Made by a program: the position numbers and the translations under genes. From positions 1 to 22,698 of the forward strand of contig JBGVNP010000102.1 of assembly GCA_045125655.1 (NCBI GenBank): DNA of 22,698 nucleotides. The letters are read 5' to 3'. Below are positions 13,175 to 21,197 of this stretch, in pieces (position 1 is the stretch's first letter; the number at the start of each line of letters is the position of its first letter). Source of the stretch: RGIG4608 sp045125655. Its GTDB lineage: Bacteria > Bacillota > Clostridia > Oscillospirales > CAG-272. The notes below the pieces were generated by a model. The model did no database searches. It was given only the letters and a program-made list of their open reading frames with translations, and was not told the origin of the DNA.

Positions 13175-15487
13175 TTATTTATAGTATACACCAACCGAGT
13201 CTATTTGAACTGCAACGTTATATGTTCCTGTAACCTCAAAACCGAAATTCATTCCGCCAATATAGAGATCTTCCCATGTTGTATCTCCAAGATAACCTCT
13301 ATCTTTAGCTGTATTAAATGCAGTTTTTGCGGCTTCCATAAGGTGAAAATCTACAGTTCTATACTCATTCAAAACCGGGCATTTACCATCGGGATGAACT
13401 ATCGCTGAAGACGGTTGATATATAAATGCATGAGTTGCATCTTCTTTGCCTGCATCCTCTGCGGCATATCCACCAAAAGATGCTCCCGAAATTCGATTAT
13501 CCCAAAGAGTAATACCAAACCACACGTATTTTCCGTAGTCCTTATGTCCCTTCACTCTGTTTTGAAGGGTAATATACCAAACAAGTTGAGCACAATGCTT
13601 ATTGGAATTTGCCGTAGAACCCATGCAGTCTTCAAACTTTGTAATCTCATAACTCATATTCATAACAAGATCTTCAAGCTCGCTAAGATGTATAAGGTTT
13701 GCATCAGGGCCAAAATCTTGGGACAAAAGTGTATGTGGCCAGCTTTCACCGTCTTGGCGAGGACGGTCGTATTCAACCTGAGCGTTAAGCTCCATATAAA
13801 TGGATCCGTCGGTACTATCAATAGACAATATCTTAGCCGGAATCTTTACACCGTTAGTTGATTTACCATCGGATATGTATGTAAATCCGTCCCCTCCGTT
13901 AAAAAAATTTCTTTCCGCATAATCATAAAGATCGTATTTAGATCCCCATTGAGGAAATACCCAGCATGCATCTCCTTGAGCATTAACACCTGCCAAGGTA
14001 CCGGCAACTTCCCCGTCTGGCTTTAAAACAGAGACTCCGTTTTTAATAAATGGATCGTTAAAAAGAGCCGAATATCCATTGCTTATATATTTTTCATAAG
14101 TAGTTTGCAATTCTGCAATCGCATAGTCAAAATCTATAAGAGTAGAAAGAAGATTCATCGCATAAACACGTGCAAAGAAATCGTTGGGGTGGTTTACGTT
14201 GTTGCTCGACATTTCGGTATAATATTTACCCATATCAAGAAGATCCTGATGCATGGCACCGATATCAACAACGGATACATTCTGATAATTCTTTGCTAAT
14301 TTTGCAAGATACTCTGTATATTCCGTTTGATTTTTAGACTGATTCTTCGCCATAGGATTTGCAAGCATAGTTCCAAGAAGGATAATCTCACAATCCGCAT
14401 TTTGTTGACGAATAGTCTTTATCATACTCATAATATTATTGCAGAAGGTATCGATAGAAAGTCCGAGTGTCGCATCATTCATACCAAATCCTATAATGGC
14501 AATATCGGGACGATATCCCTTCAACTCACCATTAACAAACTGTGTCGCAAGGCCGGGCTTTTGAACCTGTACACCCGCTACCCAGCCGGTTCCACCACCT
14601 ATTCCGTTAGAGGAAGTCCAACCGCCAACGCTGGTATTTTTAAGATTAACCTTTCCGCCGTAGTAGGAAGAAAGTCCTTCAACAAACATCTGAGGCCAAG
14701 TGGGAAGATTGGGAGTGATACCAAGAACGGACGATGAGTTTGCTCCCGTAGAAATACTGTCACCAAATACAAGAACATTAACCTCTTCTTTGTTTTTCAA
14801 TTTAGAAAGTGTCTTTTGAAGAGTTGTGTCACCAAGATATTTGGGAACAGAGCCAGACCACAATCCCTCATCGTGAACGTAAGTAACGCTGAGCTGCATT
14901 TGAACTATCTGATGTCCCTCTGTAAATGGCAAACAAAGGCCGTTCGTCTTAGAAGGAATATCGGACTGCAACGTAAGTCCGGGGAATTGCTGCTCACCTG
15001 TGAGCATTTTGTCGGTAACGTATGGCATATTAGTTGAAAATTCATCCTTTTCAAGTATATCATTGTGAACGATATTACCAATTGCCACAATATAGCCGTT
15101 TTCATAAGTGAAGTCCACGCCTTCAGTAAATGTCTTTATTTGAGAGCCGTTATTTTCGTGGAAATACCAAGTAACAGACTCGATTTTTTCTGCGTTAAAA
15201 AGTAGTTTGGCACGGGGTGCCTCAATAATATTGCCTTTATCATCGGTCTTGGCTACAAGCATAATACTTTCATCATACATTGTATTACCTACCCAGAAAG
15301 GCTGAGCATATTTTTTAAATTTCATATCATCTTGAGGAGGAATGGTTGTTCCTCCGGGTTTCGTTGTGGGTGTTGTTGTCTCCTTAGTAAATTCCTCCCA
15401 AAATTCGTTCCAAGCTGTGCATGAAACCAACGGGAGCATAATTGCAACCGTAAGAATAAGTGCAATAATTTTTACAGTATTTTTCAA
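13175..15487 (-). CDS. SGNH-hydrolase lipoprotein with C-terminal module shared by two neighbours
   Basis: 770 residues; TTG start at 15487 with GAGGTG seven bases upstream. Lipobox LVSC gives lipidation at C23, followed by a Thr/Pro linker (about 34-52). A beta-rich N-terminal domain (about 55-225) precedes an SGNH/GDSL esterase domain (about 235-455). Block I is F241-G-D-S244 (nucleophile), block II is G288-G289, block III is G335-M-N337-D, and block V contains H433 in NNVNHPND. The Asp three residues before that His in ordinary SGNH enzymes is Asn here. Residues about 480-770 form a module also making up the two lipoproteins at 19003-20130 and 20120-21163; examples are WPHTLL, YVWFGITLWDNR and DAGKEDATHAFIY. 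The likely role is surface deacylation of a glycan, with the last module perhaps binding it. The next gene starts 10 bases after the stop. Confidence 0.87.
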   Translation of the reverse strand: MKNTVKIIALILTVAIMLPLVSCTAWNEFWEEFTKETTTPTTKPGGTTIPPQDDMKFKKYAQPFWVGNTMYDESIMLVAKTDDKGNIIEAPRAKLLFNAEKIESVTWYFHENNGSQIKTFTEGVDFTYENGYIVAIGNIVHNDILEKDEFSTNMPYVTDKMLTGEQQFPGLTLQSDIPSKTNGLCLPFTEGHQIVQMQLSVTYVHDEGLWSGSVPKYLGDTTLQKTLSKLKNKEEVNVLVFGDSISTGANSSSVLGITPNLPTWPQMFVEGLSSYYGGKVNLKNTSVGGWTSSNGIGGGTGWVAGVQVQKPGLATQFVNGELKGYRPDIAIIGFGMNDATLGLSIDTFCNNIMSMIKTIRQQNADCEIILLGTMLANPMAKNQSKNQTEYTEYLAKLAKNYQNVSVVDIGAMHQDLLDMGKYYTEMSSNNVNHPNDFFARVYAMNLLSTLIDFDYAIAELQTTYEKYISNGYSALFNDPFIKNGVSVLKPDGEVAGTLAGVNAQGDACWVFPQWGSKYDLYDYAERNFFNGGDGFTYISDGKSTNGVKIPAKILSIDSTDGSIYMELNAQVEYDRPRQDGESWPHTLLSQDFGPDANLIHLSELEDLVMNMSYEITKFEDCMGSTANSNKHCAQLVWYITLQNRVKGHKDYGKYVWFGITLWDNRISGASFGGYAAEDAGKEDATHAFIYQPSSAIVHPDGKCPVLNEYRTVDFHLMEAAKTAFNTAKDRGYLGDTTWEDLYIGGMNFGFEVTGTYNVAVQIDSVGVYYK

Positions 15488-15529
15488 TATTTTTCACCTC
15501 ATTTGCTGTGAAATTCAAATTTTACAAAA

Positions 15530-15562
15530 GCTTCCGGGCATTATATTATAACACCCGGAAGC
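15530..15562 (-). terminator. Hairpin between the 1099-residue protein gene and the SGNH gene (possible terminator or attenuator)
   Basis: GCTTCCGGG and CCCGGAAGC (arms 15530-15538 and 15554-15562) pair perfectly over nine bases. On the minus strand the stem is followed by TTTTGTAAAATTT. It occupies the 165-base gap, the longest inside the minus-strand cluster, so it may end or weaken the upstream transcript. The loop contains TATAAT on the minus strand, but no convincing -35 is seen at the right distance. The rest of this gap shows nothing clear. Confidence 0.5.
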
Positions 15563-15652
15563 CATAATATCCGGATTTACTTGTAATAAATCCAAGAATT
15601 ATTTGCCGTCAATCTGATAAATCAAATGTTTGGCATATATAATTTTGCATGA

Positions 15653-18600
15653 TTACTGTTTGCCGAAAAGTCGAGCAAAGAATCCAATAATAGCATCAAT
15701 TATGCTTCTAAAGAATTTAGCCAACTGCTGAGCAAATGTAAGTTCCTCTTCACCGTTGTCATCACCAGGATTTGAATCATCGGGGTTCTGAACTTCAACG
15801 TCCGCGCCACAGTTATCGCACTTGCCGTCAGCATTAGCATCAACGTGATCTGTGCAGTCGGGGTTTTCTTCGGGCTTGCCAAATTCAACACCGTTAGCAC
15901 TTACAAGAGTAAGAATGTTAGGATTGGACTTGTCATCTGCAAATGAACCCATAGAGAAGTAAACCTCATCGGGAACGCTGTGACCGTTATTTGTAAGAGC
16001 TTCTGGAGTAAGAACGATCTCTGCCTCATTTACTCTGATAACGTATGCATAATATGTAGCATCCTCAACGAAACTGTAGTATTCTTCATACTTAACGGAA
16101 ATATTGATTGTACCGCCGTCAAGAGGAGTAGCAATTGTTGCATTTGCAAGAGGAACATCTGTATAGTTCATGATCTGAACGTTGGATTCTGTGGGGTAAA
16201 GCCATATAATAATGGAAATACCATCGCTCATTGACTTGTAAGAATCAGGAGCACCAAGAAGGTTGAAGCAAAGGTTATTTGCGCTTGAACCGTTATTGTA
16301 GTATGCCGCGCTTGTAAGCTCAACAACTATTTCAACACCTGTCTTAAGGTTAAGGACCTTGTTGTAGTTAAGACGTGCGGGGAATTCAACCTTGGACTCA
16401 ACTGCAAGACCTCTGTCATTCCATTCAACCACAGGAATGTTTGTGGAAGTCATATAGTAGAATATGTTTTCAGAAATTACACCTTCAAGATCTGCAAGCT
16501 CTGCTGCTATTTCTGCATTTTCTTCCATGAGATAGTCAAGCTTAATTGTCTTAAACTTATTGCGAACAGACTTGAAATCATCAAGGATTGTGTACTGCTG
16601 TTCAAGAAGTGCATAAACCTCTGCGATCTGAGCGCGAACAAGTGCTTCGCAAGCCGCCTTAATTGTGTTATAGCCCGCTACGTAACGGTTGTAAAGCTCA
16701 CCATCTGCCTCTGTAATGGAAACGTAAGTAGCGATTTCTGCATAAGCTGCCTTAGCATCGTCAAGATTGGGCTTGATTGTGAGATCAGCTGCAAGCTTTG
16801 CTTCCATAGCTGCAACGTAGCTTTCCTTAAGTGCAGGAAGAACTACTGTTTCCATATTAACTACTGCACCATCAGTAGCTGCGATCTGAGCTTCAAACGC
16901 TGTCTTGTGTTCTTCAGTGAGAACTGTTGTAATCTTTGTATAAGCTGTTGTTGTTGTGAATGCTTCTCTGTGAGACTTAACTGCAACGAGATCGTCAACG
17001 ATTGTAGCAGAGTTAGCATCAAGTGCGTCTACCATCGCTTTGTAATTTGTTACCCAAAGAAGAGCGATGCAATAGTCGTGATTATAGTTAAGACCTGCTA
17101 TAGCTGATTCTATCTCTGCCTTAGCTTCGTCGCTAAGCATAGAAGCTCTATTTGCATATTCTGCCTTTGCTTCGTTAGTAAGAGCAAGTGCAGCTGCAAG
17201 TGATTCGTTATTAAGTGTTGCGGGAGCCGCGATAAGTGCATCGTATGCCGCCTTAGCCGCGTCAAGCTTGTCAGTTACTGCCTTTTTAACGATATTTACG
17301 ATTTCTTCGTTAGCTGCAAGCTCTGCATCAACAGCGCCTACCAAAAGGGCAAGCTCTGCAAGTTCTCTTGCGCGAAGCGCACCTGCGCATGCAACTGCCT
17401 CAGCTCTTGCTGCCATAGCTGCATCGTAAGAAGCTGCGTCTGTGATGGAAGCGGCTGCTGCCTGATATGCTTCAACCTTAGCGATAGCATTTGTTACGCC
17501 TTCGCCTGCTATATATGCTCTGTAGTTATCATCAACGATCTTGTATTCGCCTACACAAGCGGGATTTGTGCCGGAGGGGAATCCTGCCGCGATAACGTAG
17601 CACTCGCCGTTTTCGTTGAGCATACTTGCTACTCTTTCCTTGGGAAGATAAACTGTGCAGCTCTTTTCGTCTGCATTGTAGTTGGCATTATTGCCCCACA
17701 TTGTGCTATCTGTCATTGTGATTTTTACAGAATAGAACTCATCGTTGTAGGATTCAAACTTGATCGTCCAACCCATTGTAGGAGCCTGAGCACAAACCAT
17801 GGACGTTGCAACGCCAAAGCCTGTCTCCGCAGCCATATCTGGAGCTACGTAAACAACAGATGTTGAGTTATAATTGTGATTTTCACCGAAATGAAGTCTT
17901 GCCTGACTTGTGTAAAGCCCATTCCAATATGTAATAGAGAAAGGAGATCCGTCGCCAAAATATGCGCCGGGAGTGCCTGCAAAAATAATACCTACGCAGT
18001 CGCCCGTAACAGATGTGGATCTGAAGCTGATTTCAAGACCGTCAAATTTAACAAGATGCTTATAGTAAGCACGGTGTCCCCAAGCAGCCATATTGGCAAC
18101 CTGAGTGTAGCCGTTTTCTGCATATGTTGCAGCAGCACTACCAGAGTAAGTGGGCCAGTCGCTGTCAGCAGTACCGATGATGGTAGGAGCTGCAGGTTGG
18201 GGTTCTTCAGGAGTTACAACAACGTCGGCCTCTGTAATCTTTATACTATAATTAGGATCATGAAGACCTGAAGCAGAAATATATACCTTACCTTCAGCGT
18301 CAAGTGCTGATGCAAATGAAGATTTGGGAATATATACTGTCGAAACACCACCCTGCTCTGCAACGTAGTTAGCATTAGCTTCCCACATGAGGTGAGGTGT
18401 CATAGATGTAAACTTAACTGCATAAACATTGTCATCATATGACTTGATTTCAATCTTAAGCTCGATGTCAGTTACCTTATTAAATACCATTGAGCCTGCA
18501 ATTCCGCATCCTGGTGTTGTGCATTCAGGACTGGGATATGCCAAGGAAGATGCATTGTAGTCATGGTCAGCACCAATGTGAAGTCTTGTCTGACCGTTAG

Positions 18601-18952
18601 CATAAGGATCATGCCAAAGTGTCATAGCAACTGCACCATTGGAATAAGTTGCACCGGGAACGCCTGAGAAAATAATTCCCGCCGCCTGTCCACCGGTTTC
18701 AGCAATTCTAAAATTGCTGATCTTAAGTTCAACTGTAAGTCCTTCAAGTTGAACCTTGTTTGTTGTATGCGCTACATTTTCGTACTGAATACCGGAAATG
18801 TTGTAAAATCCATTTTCGCCTTCAGTTACAGTTGTTCCGTTTGCTGTCCAAACGGGCGCATCTGCGTTTTCTTCTGCAAACACAAATGTCTGTCCAAACA
18901 TGGGCATAATCATTGTGAAGAGAAGCAAGAATGCTAAAATTCTTCTTTTCAT
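15653..18952 (-). CDS. Large secreted protein with three related beta-domains, helical stalk and Cys motif
   Basis: 1099 residues. Signal peptide 1-26 (VFA/EEN). Two clearly duplicated beta-domains, about 34-246 and 262-475, share GII(F)xGxPGA, RLHxGxxHxYNxxS, S-Y-x-D-x-x-Y-x-V-K and MWxxNANY. An Ala-rich helical region (about 480-855) recalls FIVAR/stalk segments, and a third, diverged beta-domain follows at about 865-1025. C1033, H1036, C1045 and C1048 lie in the DHVDANADGKCDNCGA motif common in clostridial secreted proteins, and an Asp-rich linker leads to the aromatic amphipathic tail FFRSIIDAIIGFFARLF. No catalytic motif is seen and no LPxTG or lipobox is present. The beta-domains look like lectin- or laminin-G-like binding domains, so a glycan-binding surface role is proposed. 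The ATG at 18952 follows GGAGGA. Not a recognised named family. Confidence 0.82.
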   Translation of the reverse strand: MKRRILAFLLLFTMIMPMFGQTFVFAEENADAPVWTANGTTVTEGENGFYNISGIQYENVAHTTNKVQLEGLTVELKISNFRIAETGGQAAGIIFSGVPGATYSNGAVAMTLWHDPYANGQTRLHIGADHDYNASSLAYPSPECTTPGCGIAGSMVFNKVTDIELKIEIKSYDDNVYAVKFTSMTPHLMWEANANYVAEQGGVSTVYIPKSSFASALDAEGKVYISASGLHDPNYSIKITEADVVVTPEEPQPAAPTIIGTADSDWPTYSGSAAATYAENGYTQVANMAAWGHRAYYKHLVKFDGLEISFRSTSVTGDCVGIIFAGTPGAYFGDGSPFSITYWNGLYTSQARLHFGENHNYNSTSVVYVAPDMAAETGFGVATSMVCAQAPTMGWTIKFESYNDEFYSVKITMTDSTMWGNNANYNADEKSCTVYLPKERVASMLNENGECYVIAAGFPSGTNPACVGEYKIVDDNYRAYIAGEGVTNAIAKVEAYQAAAASITDAASYDAAMAARAEAVACAGALRARELAELALLVGAVDAELAANEEIVNIVKKAVTDKLDAAKAAYDALIAAPATLNNESLAAALALTNEAKAEYANRASMLSDEAKAEIESAIAGLNYNHDYCIALLWVTNYKAMVDALDANSATIVDDLVAVKSHREAFTTTTAYTKITTVLTEEHKTAFEAQIAATDGAVVNMETVVLPALKESYVAAMEAKLAADLTIKPNLDDAKAAYAEIATYVSITEADGELYNRYVAGYNTIKAACEALVRAQIAEVYALLEQQYTILDDFKSVRNKFKTIKLDYLMEENAEIAAELADLEGVISENIFYYMTSTNIPVVEWNDRGLAVESKVEFPARLNYNKVLNLKTGVEIVVELTSAAYYNNGSSANNLCFNLLGAPDSYKSMSDGISIIIWLYPTESNVQIMNYTDVPLANATIATPLDGGTINISVKYEEYYSFVEDATYYAYVIRVNEAEIVLTPEALTNNGHSVPDEVYFSMGSFADDKSNPNILTLVSANGVEFGKPEENPDCTDHVDANADGKCDNCGADVEVQNPDDSNPGDDNGEEELTFAQQLAKFFRSIIDAIIGFFARLFGKQ

Positions 18953-18981
18953 ATTTGTCCTCCAATAAATATAAATTTATT

Positions 18982-19007
18982 AATTAATATGGCAAGCCAT
19001 AATTAAT
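18982..19007 (-). other. Weak AT-rich hairpin overlapping the stop of the 19003-20130 lipoprotein gene
   Basis: ATGGC (18989-18993) and GCCAT (18996-19000) pair with a two-base loop. The stem extends through AT-rich flanks with one bulge and includes the stop codon. A/T-rich sequence follows on the minus strand before the GGAGGA site of the next gene. It may be a processing or attenuation hairpin lowering expression of the 1099-residue protein gene. The evidence is only the fold. Confidence 0.3.
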
Positions 19008-20130
19008 TCGATTTGTACATATTGAGATAGGAAATTTCCACCTCAACATCATAGTTGCCGGGAAGTTCCCAGCCGATATTTGTGCTGCCTATTTTTAATT
19101 TATCAGCACTTGCACCCTTCATAGCTCCGTTTTGACGTGCTATTTTGAGCGCCTGATTAATATAAGGAAGAATATCAACCTTAACGCTAACATCTTTACC
19201 CACAACGGCTGTAGGAATATTTACCGATCCGGGCTGCTGACCTGCAACAGACTGAAGGGAAAGCATGTAGATAAACAATCCTGTGCTATCTTCCTTGCCG
19301 CCGTCATAAGATGCAAAACCATTTGGGGTATTACCAAGAGCGCGTGTATCAAACATCGAAAATCCAAACCACATTGAATGTCCATAGCTTTCACTTTCGG
19401 GATTCACATCTGTAAGTGTGATAAACCACTGAAATTGTGCTGCATTAAGGTCATTATCAATCGGATACTTTTCTCGGTCAACAAGACTTTCGCACTTAGT
19501 TACCTTGTAATCGACCTCCATATAAAGATGCTTACAACCGTCGGTATCTGATCCGACTGACTGCTCAATAAGGATGTGAGGCCAGTTCTCAGTACTGTCA
19601 GTACGCTCGCGAATATTGCCTTCCTCATCCCTTGTGTATTCTTCACTTCCCTTTATGCCCAATGTTATAACGCCTGTTTTGGAAGTGTCAATTTGAAGGA
19701 ATTTACCGCCGTCATTGTATGTAAGAATGGAGCCGTTTCTTTCAAAAACACCCTCAGTCACCATATCCTTAGTGCAGCCCCACTGAGCCATACGCCAGAT
19801 ATTATCTCCATTTGCCTTGTTTCCATCATAATCAAGATATCCCGCAAGATTTCCGTTGGAGGAATTTGCATGGAATAAGGTTACTGCAAATCCTCTGGAA
19901 AAATTAAGGTCTCCAAGAATCTCAACAACACCGTTTTCATCTACCATTGGTCTTTCAATCAATTGTCCCTCATGCACGTCATCCCAATCGGGACCCGGCT
20001 TTACGGTTGTTGCAATTGTTGAAGTTGTGGGTGTTGAAATATCTTCATTAATATTGCAACTGCTAAACATAATTACTCCTGTAGCTATTGTTAATATCAA
20101 AGCTACTGCTTTGATCAATTTATTTCTCAT
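19003..20130 (-). CDS. Lipoprotein of the locus-specific paralogous family (copy 2)
   Basis: 375 residues from the ATG at 20130; GGGTGG lies six bases upstream, inside the end of the preceding gene, which this gene overlaps by 11 bases. A TTG at 20136 is a less likely start. Lipobox FSSC gives C25 as the lipidation site, followed by a Thr/Pro-rich linker similar to that of the SGNH lipoprotein. The mature part (about residues 60-375) is one module with ENWPHILIEQ, AAQFQWFITL, HSMWFGFSMFDTR, YDGGKEDSTGLFIY and IGSTNIGWELPGNYDVEVEI. The same ordered landmarks appear in the neighbouring lipoprotein and the C-terminal half of the SGNH protein. No catalytic residues are recognised. Probably an extracytoplasmic glycan-binding or scaffold lipoprotein anchored to the outer face of the membrane; this is inference. 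Confidence 0.82.
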   Translation of the reverse strand: MRNKLIKAVALILTIATGVIMFSSCNINEDISTPTTSTIATTVKPGPDWDDVHEGQLIERPMVDENGVVEILGDLNFSRGFAVTLFHANSSNGNLAGYLDYDGNKANGDNIWRMAQWGCTKDMVTEGVFERNGSILTYNDGGKFLQIDTSKTGVITLGIKGSEEYTRDEEGNIRERTDSTENWPHILIEQSVGSDTDGCKHLYMEVDYKVTKCESLVDREKYPIDNDLNAAQFQWFITLTDVNPESESYGHSMWFGFSMFDTRALGNTPNGFASYDGGKEDSTGLFIYMLSLQSVAGQQPGSVNIPTAVVGKDVSVKVDILPYINQALKIARQNGAMKGASADKLKIGSTNIGWELPGNYDVEVEISYLNMYKSN

Positions 20131-21163
20131 ATTCAACCACCCTTAAAGACATATTTTCAATTTTAACACCTACTTTAGCGAGGTTGGAAACCTCCCAACC
20201 GATGTTAAAACCGTTAACCGCCATGTTTTTCCATTCAGATTCTTCAAGAGCGCCCTTGCTCTTGGCAATATCAAATGCTGCTTTCATATATTTTTTAAGA
20301 TCAAGCTTTACATGATATGTTGTGCCGACCTCCACTTTACCGCCGCTTTCGGGGAAAAGCTCCTTACCTGTTGGAGCATATATGAATTTTCCTGTAGCAT
20401 CCGCTTTGCCGCCGTCATAAAGCTGTGTTCCTGGGAAAACATCGTATCGATTGTCAAAGAGTGTTACGTTGAACCACATATAATCATTAAGCACGCTTGC
20501 TTTGTCGTGAACTGTAAATATCCATTGGAACTGTGATGCACCTATCGAATTGTTATATTCGATATTTTCAGTTATTGTAAAATCAAGCTCCATAATGAAT
20601 GATTCCACTTGATCAAGATAAACAACGCCAGGGGTCTGCTGCATAATCATATGCACCCAATCCTCTCCGTTTTGACGGATAATGGGCTGACCCGTTTCTT
20701 GATTTACGTATTCTTTGGTAGTATCAACGTTGAGATTATACTCCCCTGTCTTTGTATTTACTGAAATATACTTGCTTCCGGATTCATTGGTGAGAGTGAA
20801 ATAATCTCCATCAACTCCCATGATTCCATAAGCGGGTATATCAAAAAGCTCATTACCCAAAGACAAATCGTTTTTGGTTGAATCATAATTTTCTCTTGTT
20901 GTCGAAAGATCGCAATATTGACCCAACGACCAGTAGGGTTCATCAATTCCTACCTCTCCATATTGCCACCAAGTATAACCCACTTGGTGAGAGTTGAGGT
21001 TGGATATTTTTATTCCCTGCTCAAAATTTTTATCAAATAAAATGTCCCTCTCTACGAGTTTAGAACCATTCGGTTTTGTAGAATCCGTTGGAAAAATATT
21101 TCCACAGCTCGACAACACCGCTATAAGCATAGCAACAGTTAAAAATAAAGCTAACTTTTTCAT
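20120..21163 (-). CDS. Lipoprotein of the locus-specific paralogous family (copy 1)
   Basis: 347 residues; the ATG at 21163 follows GAGGT. Lipobox LSSC predicts lipidation at C20. The mature protein carries the same module: EDWVHMIMQQ, ASQFQWIFTVHD, YMWFNVTLFDNR, LYDGGKADATGKFIY and VNGFNIGWEVSNLAKVGVKI. It is only moderately similar to copy 2, so the duplication is old rather than recent. The gene lies 34 bases after the second ABC permease, so it is likely co-transcribed with the importer. It is not a typical solute-binding protein: that family is larger (about 430-550 residues) and has a different layout. It may be an accessory surface binder feeding the importer. Function is not known. 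Confidence 0.82.
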   Translation of the reverse strand: MKKLALFLTVAMLIAVLSSCGNIFPTDSTKPNGSKLVERDILFDKNFEQGIKISNLNSHQVGYTWWQYGEVGIDEPYWSLGQYCDLSTTRENYDSTKNDLSLGNELFDIPAYGIMGVDGDYFTLTNESGSKYISVNTKTGEYNLNVDTTKEYVNQETGQPIIRQNGEDWVHMIMQQTPGVVYLDQVESFIMELDFTITENIEYNNSIGASQFQWIFTVHDKASVLNDYMWFNVTLFDNRYDVFPGTQLYDGGKADATGKFIYAPTGKELFPESGGKVEVGTTYHVKLDLKKYMKAAFDIAKSKGALEESEWKNMAVNGFNIGWEVSNLAKVGVKIENMSLRVVEYEK

Positions 21164-21197
21164 ATTTTTACCTCGCTGTGTTTTGTATTATTTACGA

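Noticed and set aside
13165..13194. Extended N-terminus for the phosphoesterase beginning at 13194
   Set aside because: It would overlap the end of the SGNH gene and place ten polar residues before the signal peptide; the ATG at 13164 has AAGGAG at the right spacing.
17300..18100. Cohesin or dockerin modules in the 1099-residue protein
   Set aside because: The DANADGKCDNCG segment superficially recalls a calcium loop, but there is only one short Cys-containing motif and no pair of dockerin repeats.
20120..21163. Treating the first lipoprotein as the solute-binding protein of the ABC importer
   Set aside because: Although it follows the permeases, it is shorter than CUT1 binding proteins, has a repeated locus-specific module instead of their layout, and is paralogous to the SGNH C-terminal module.
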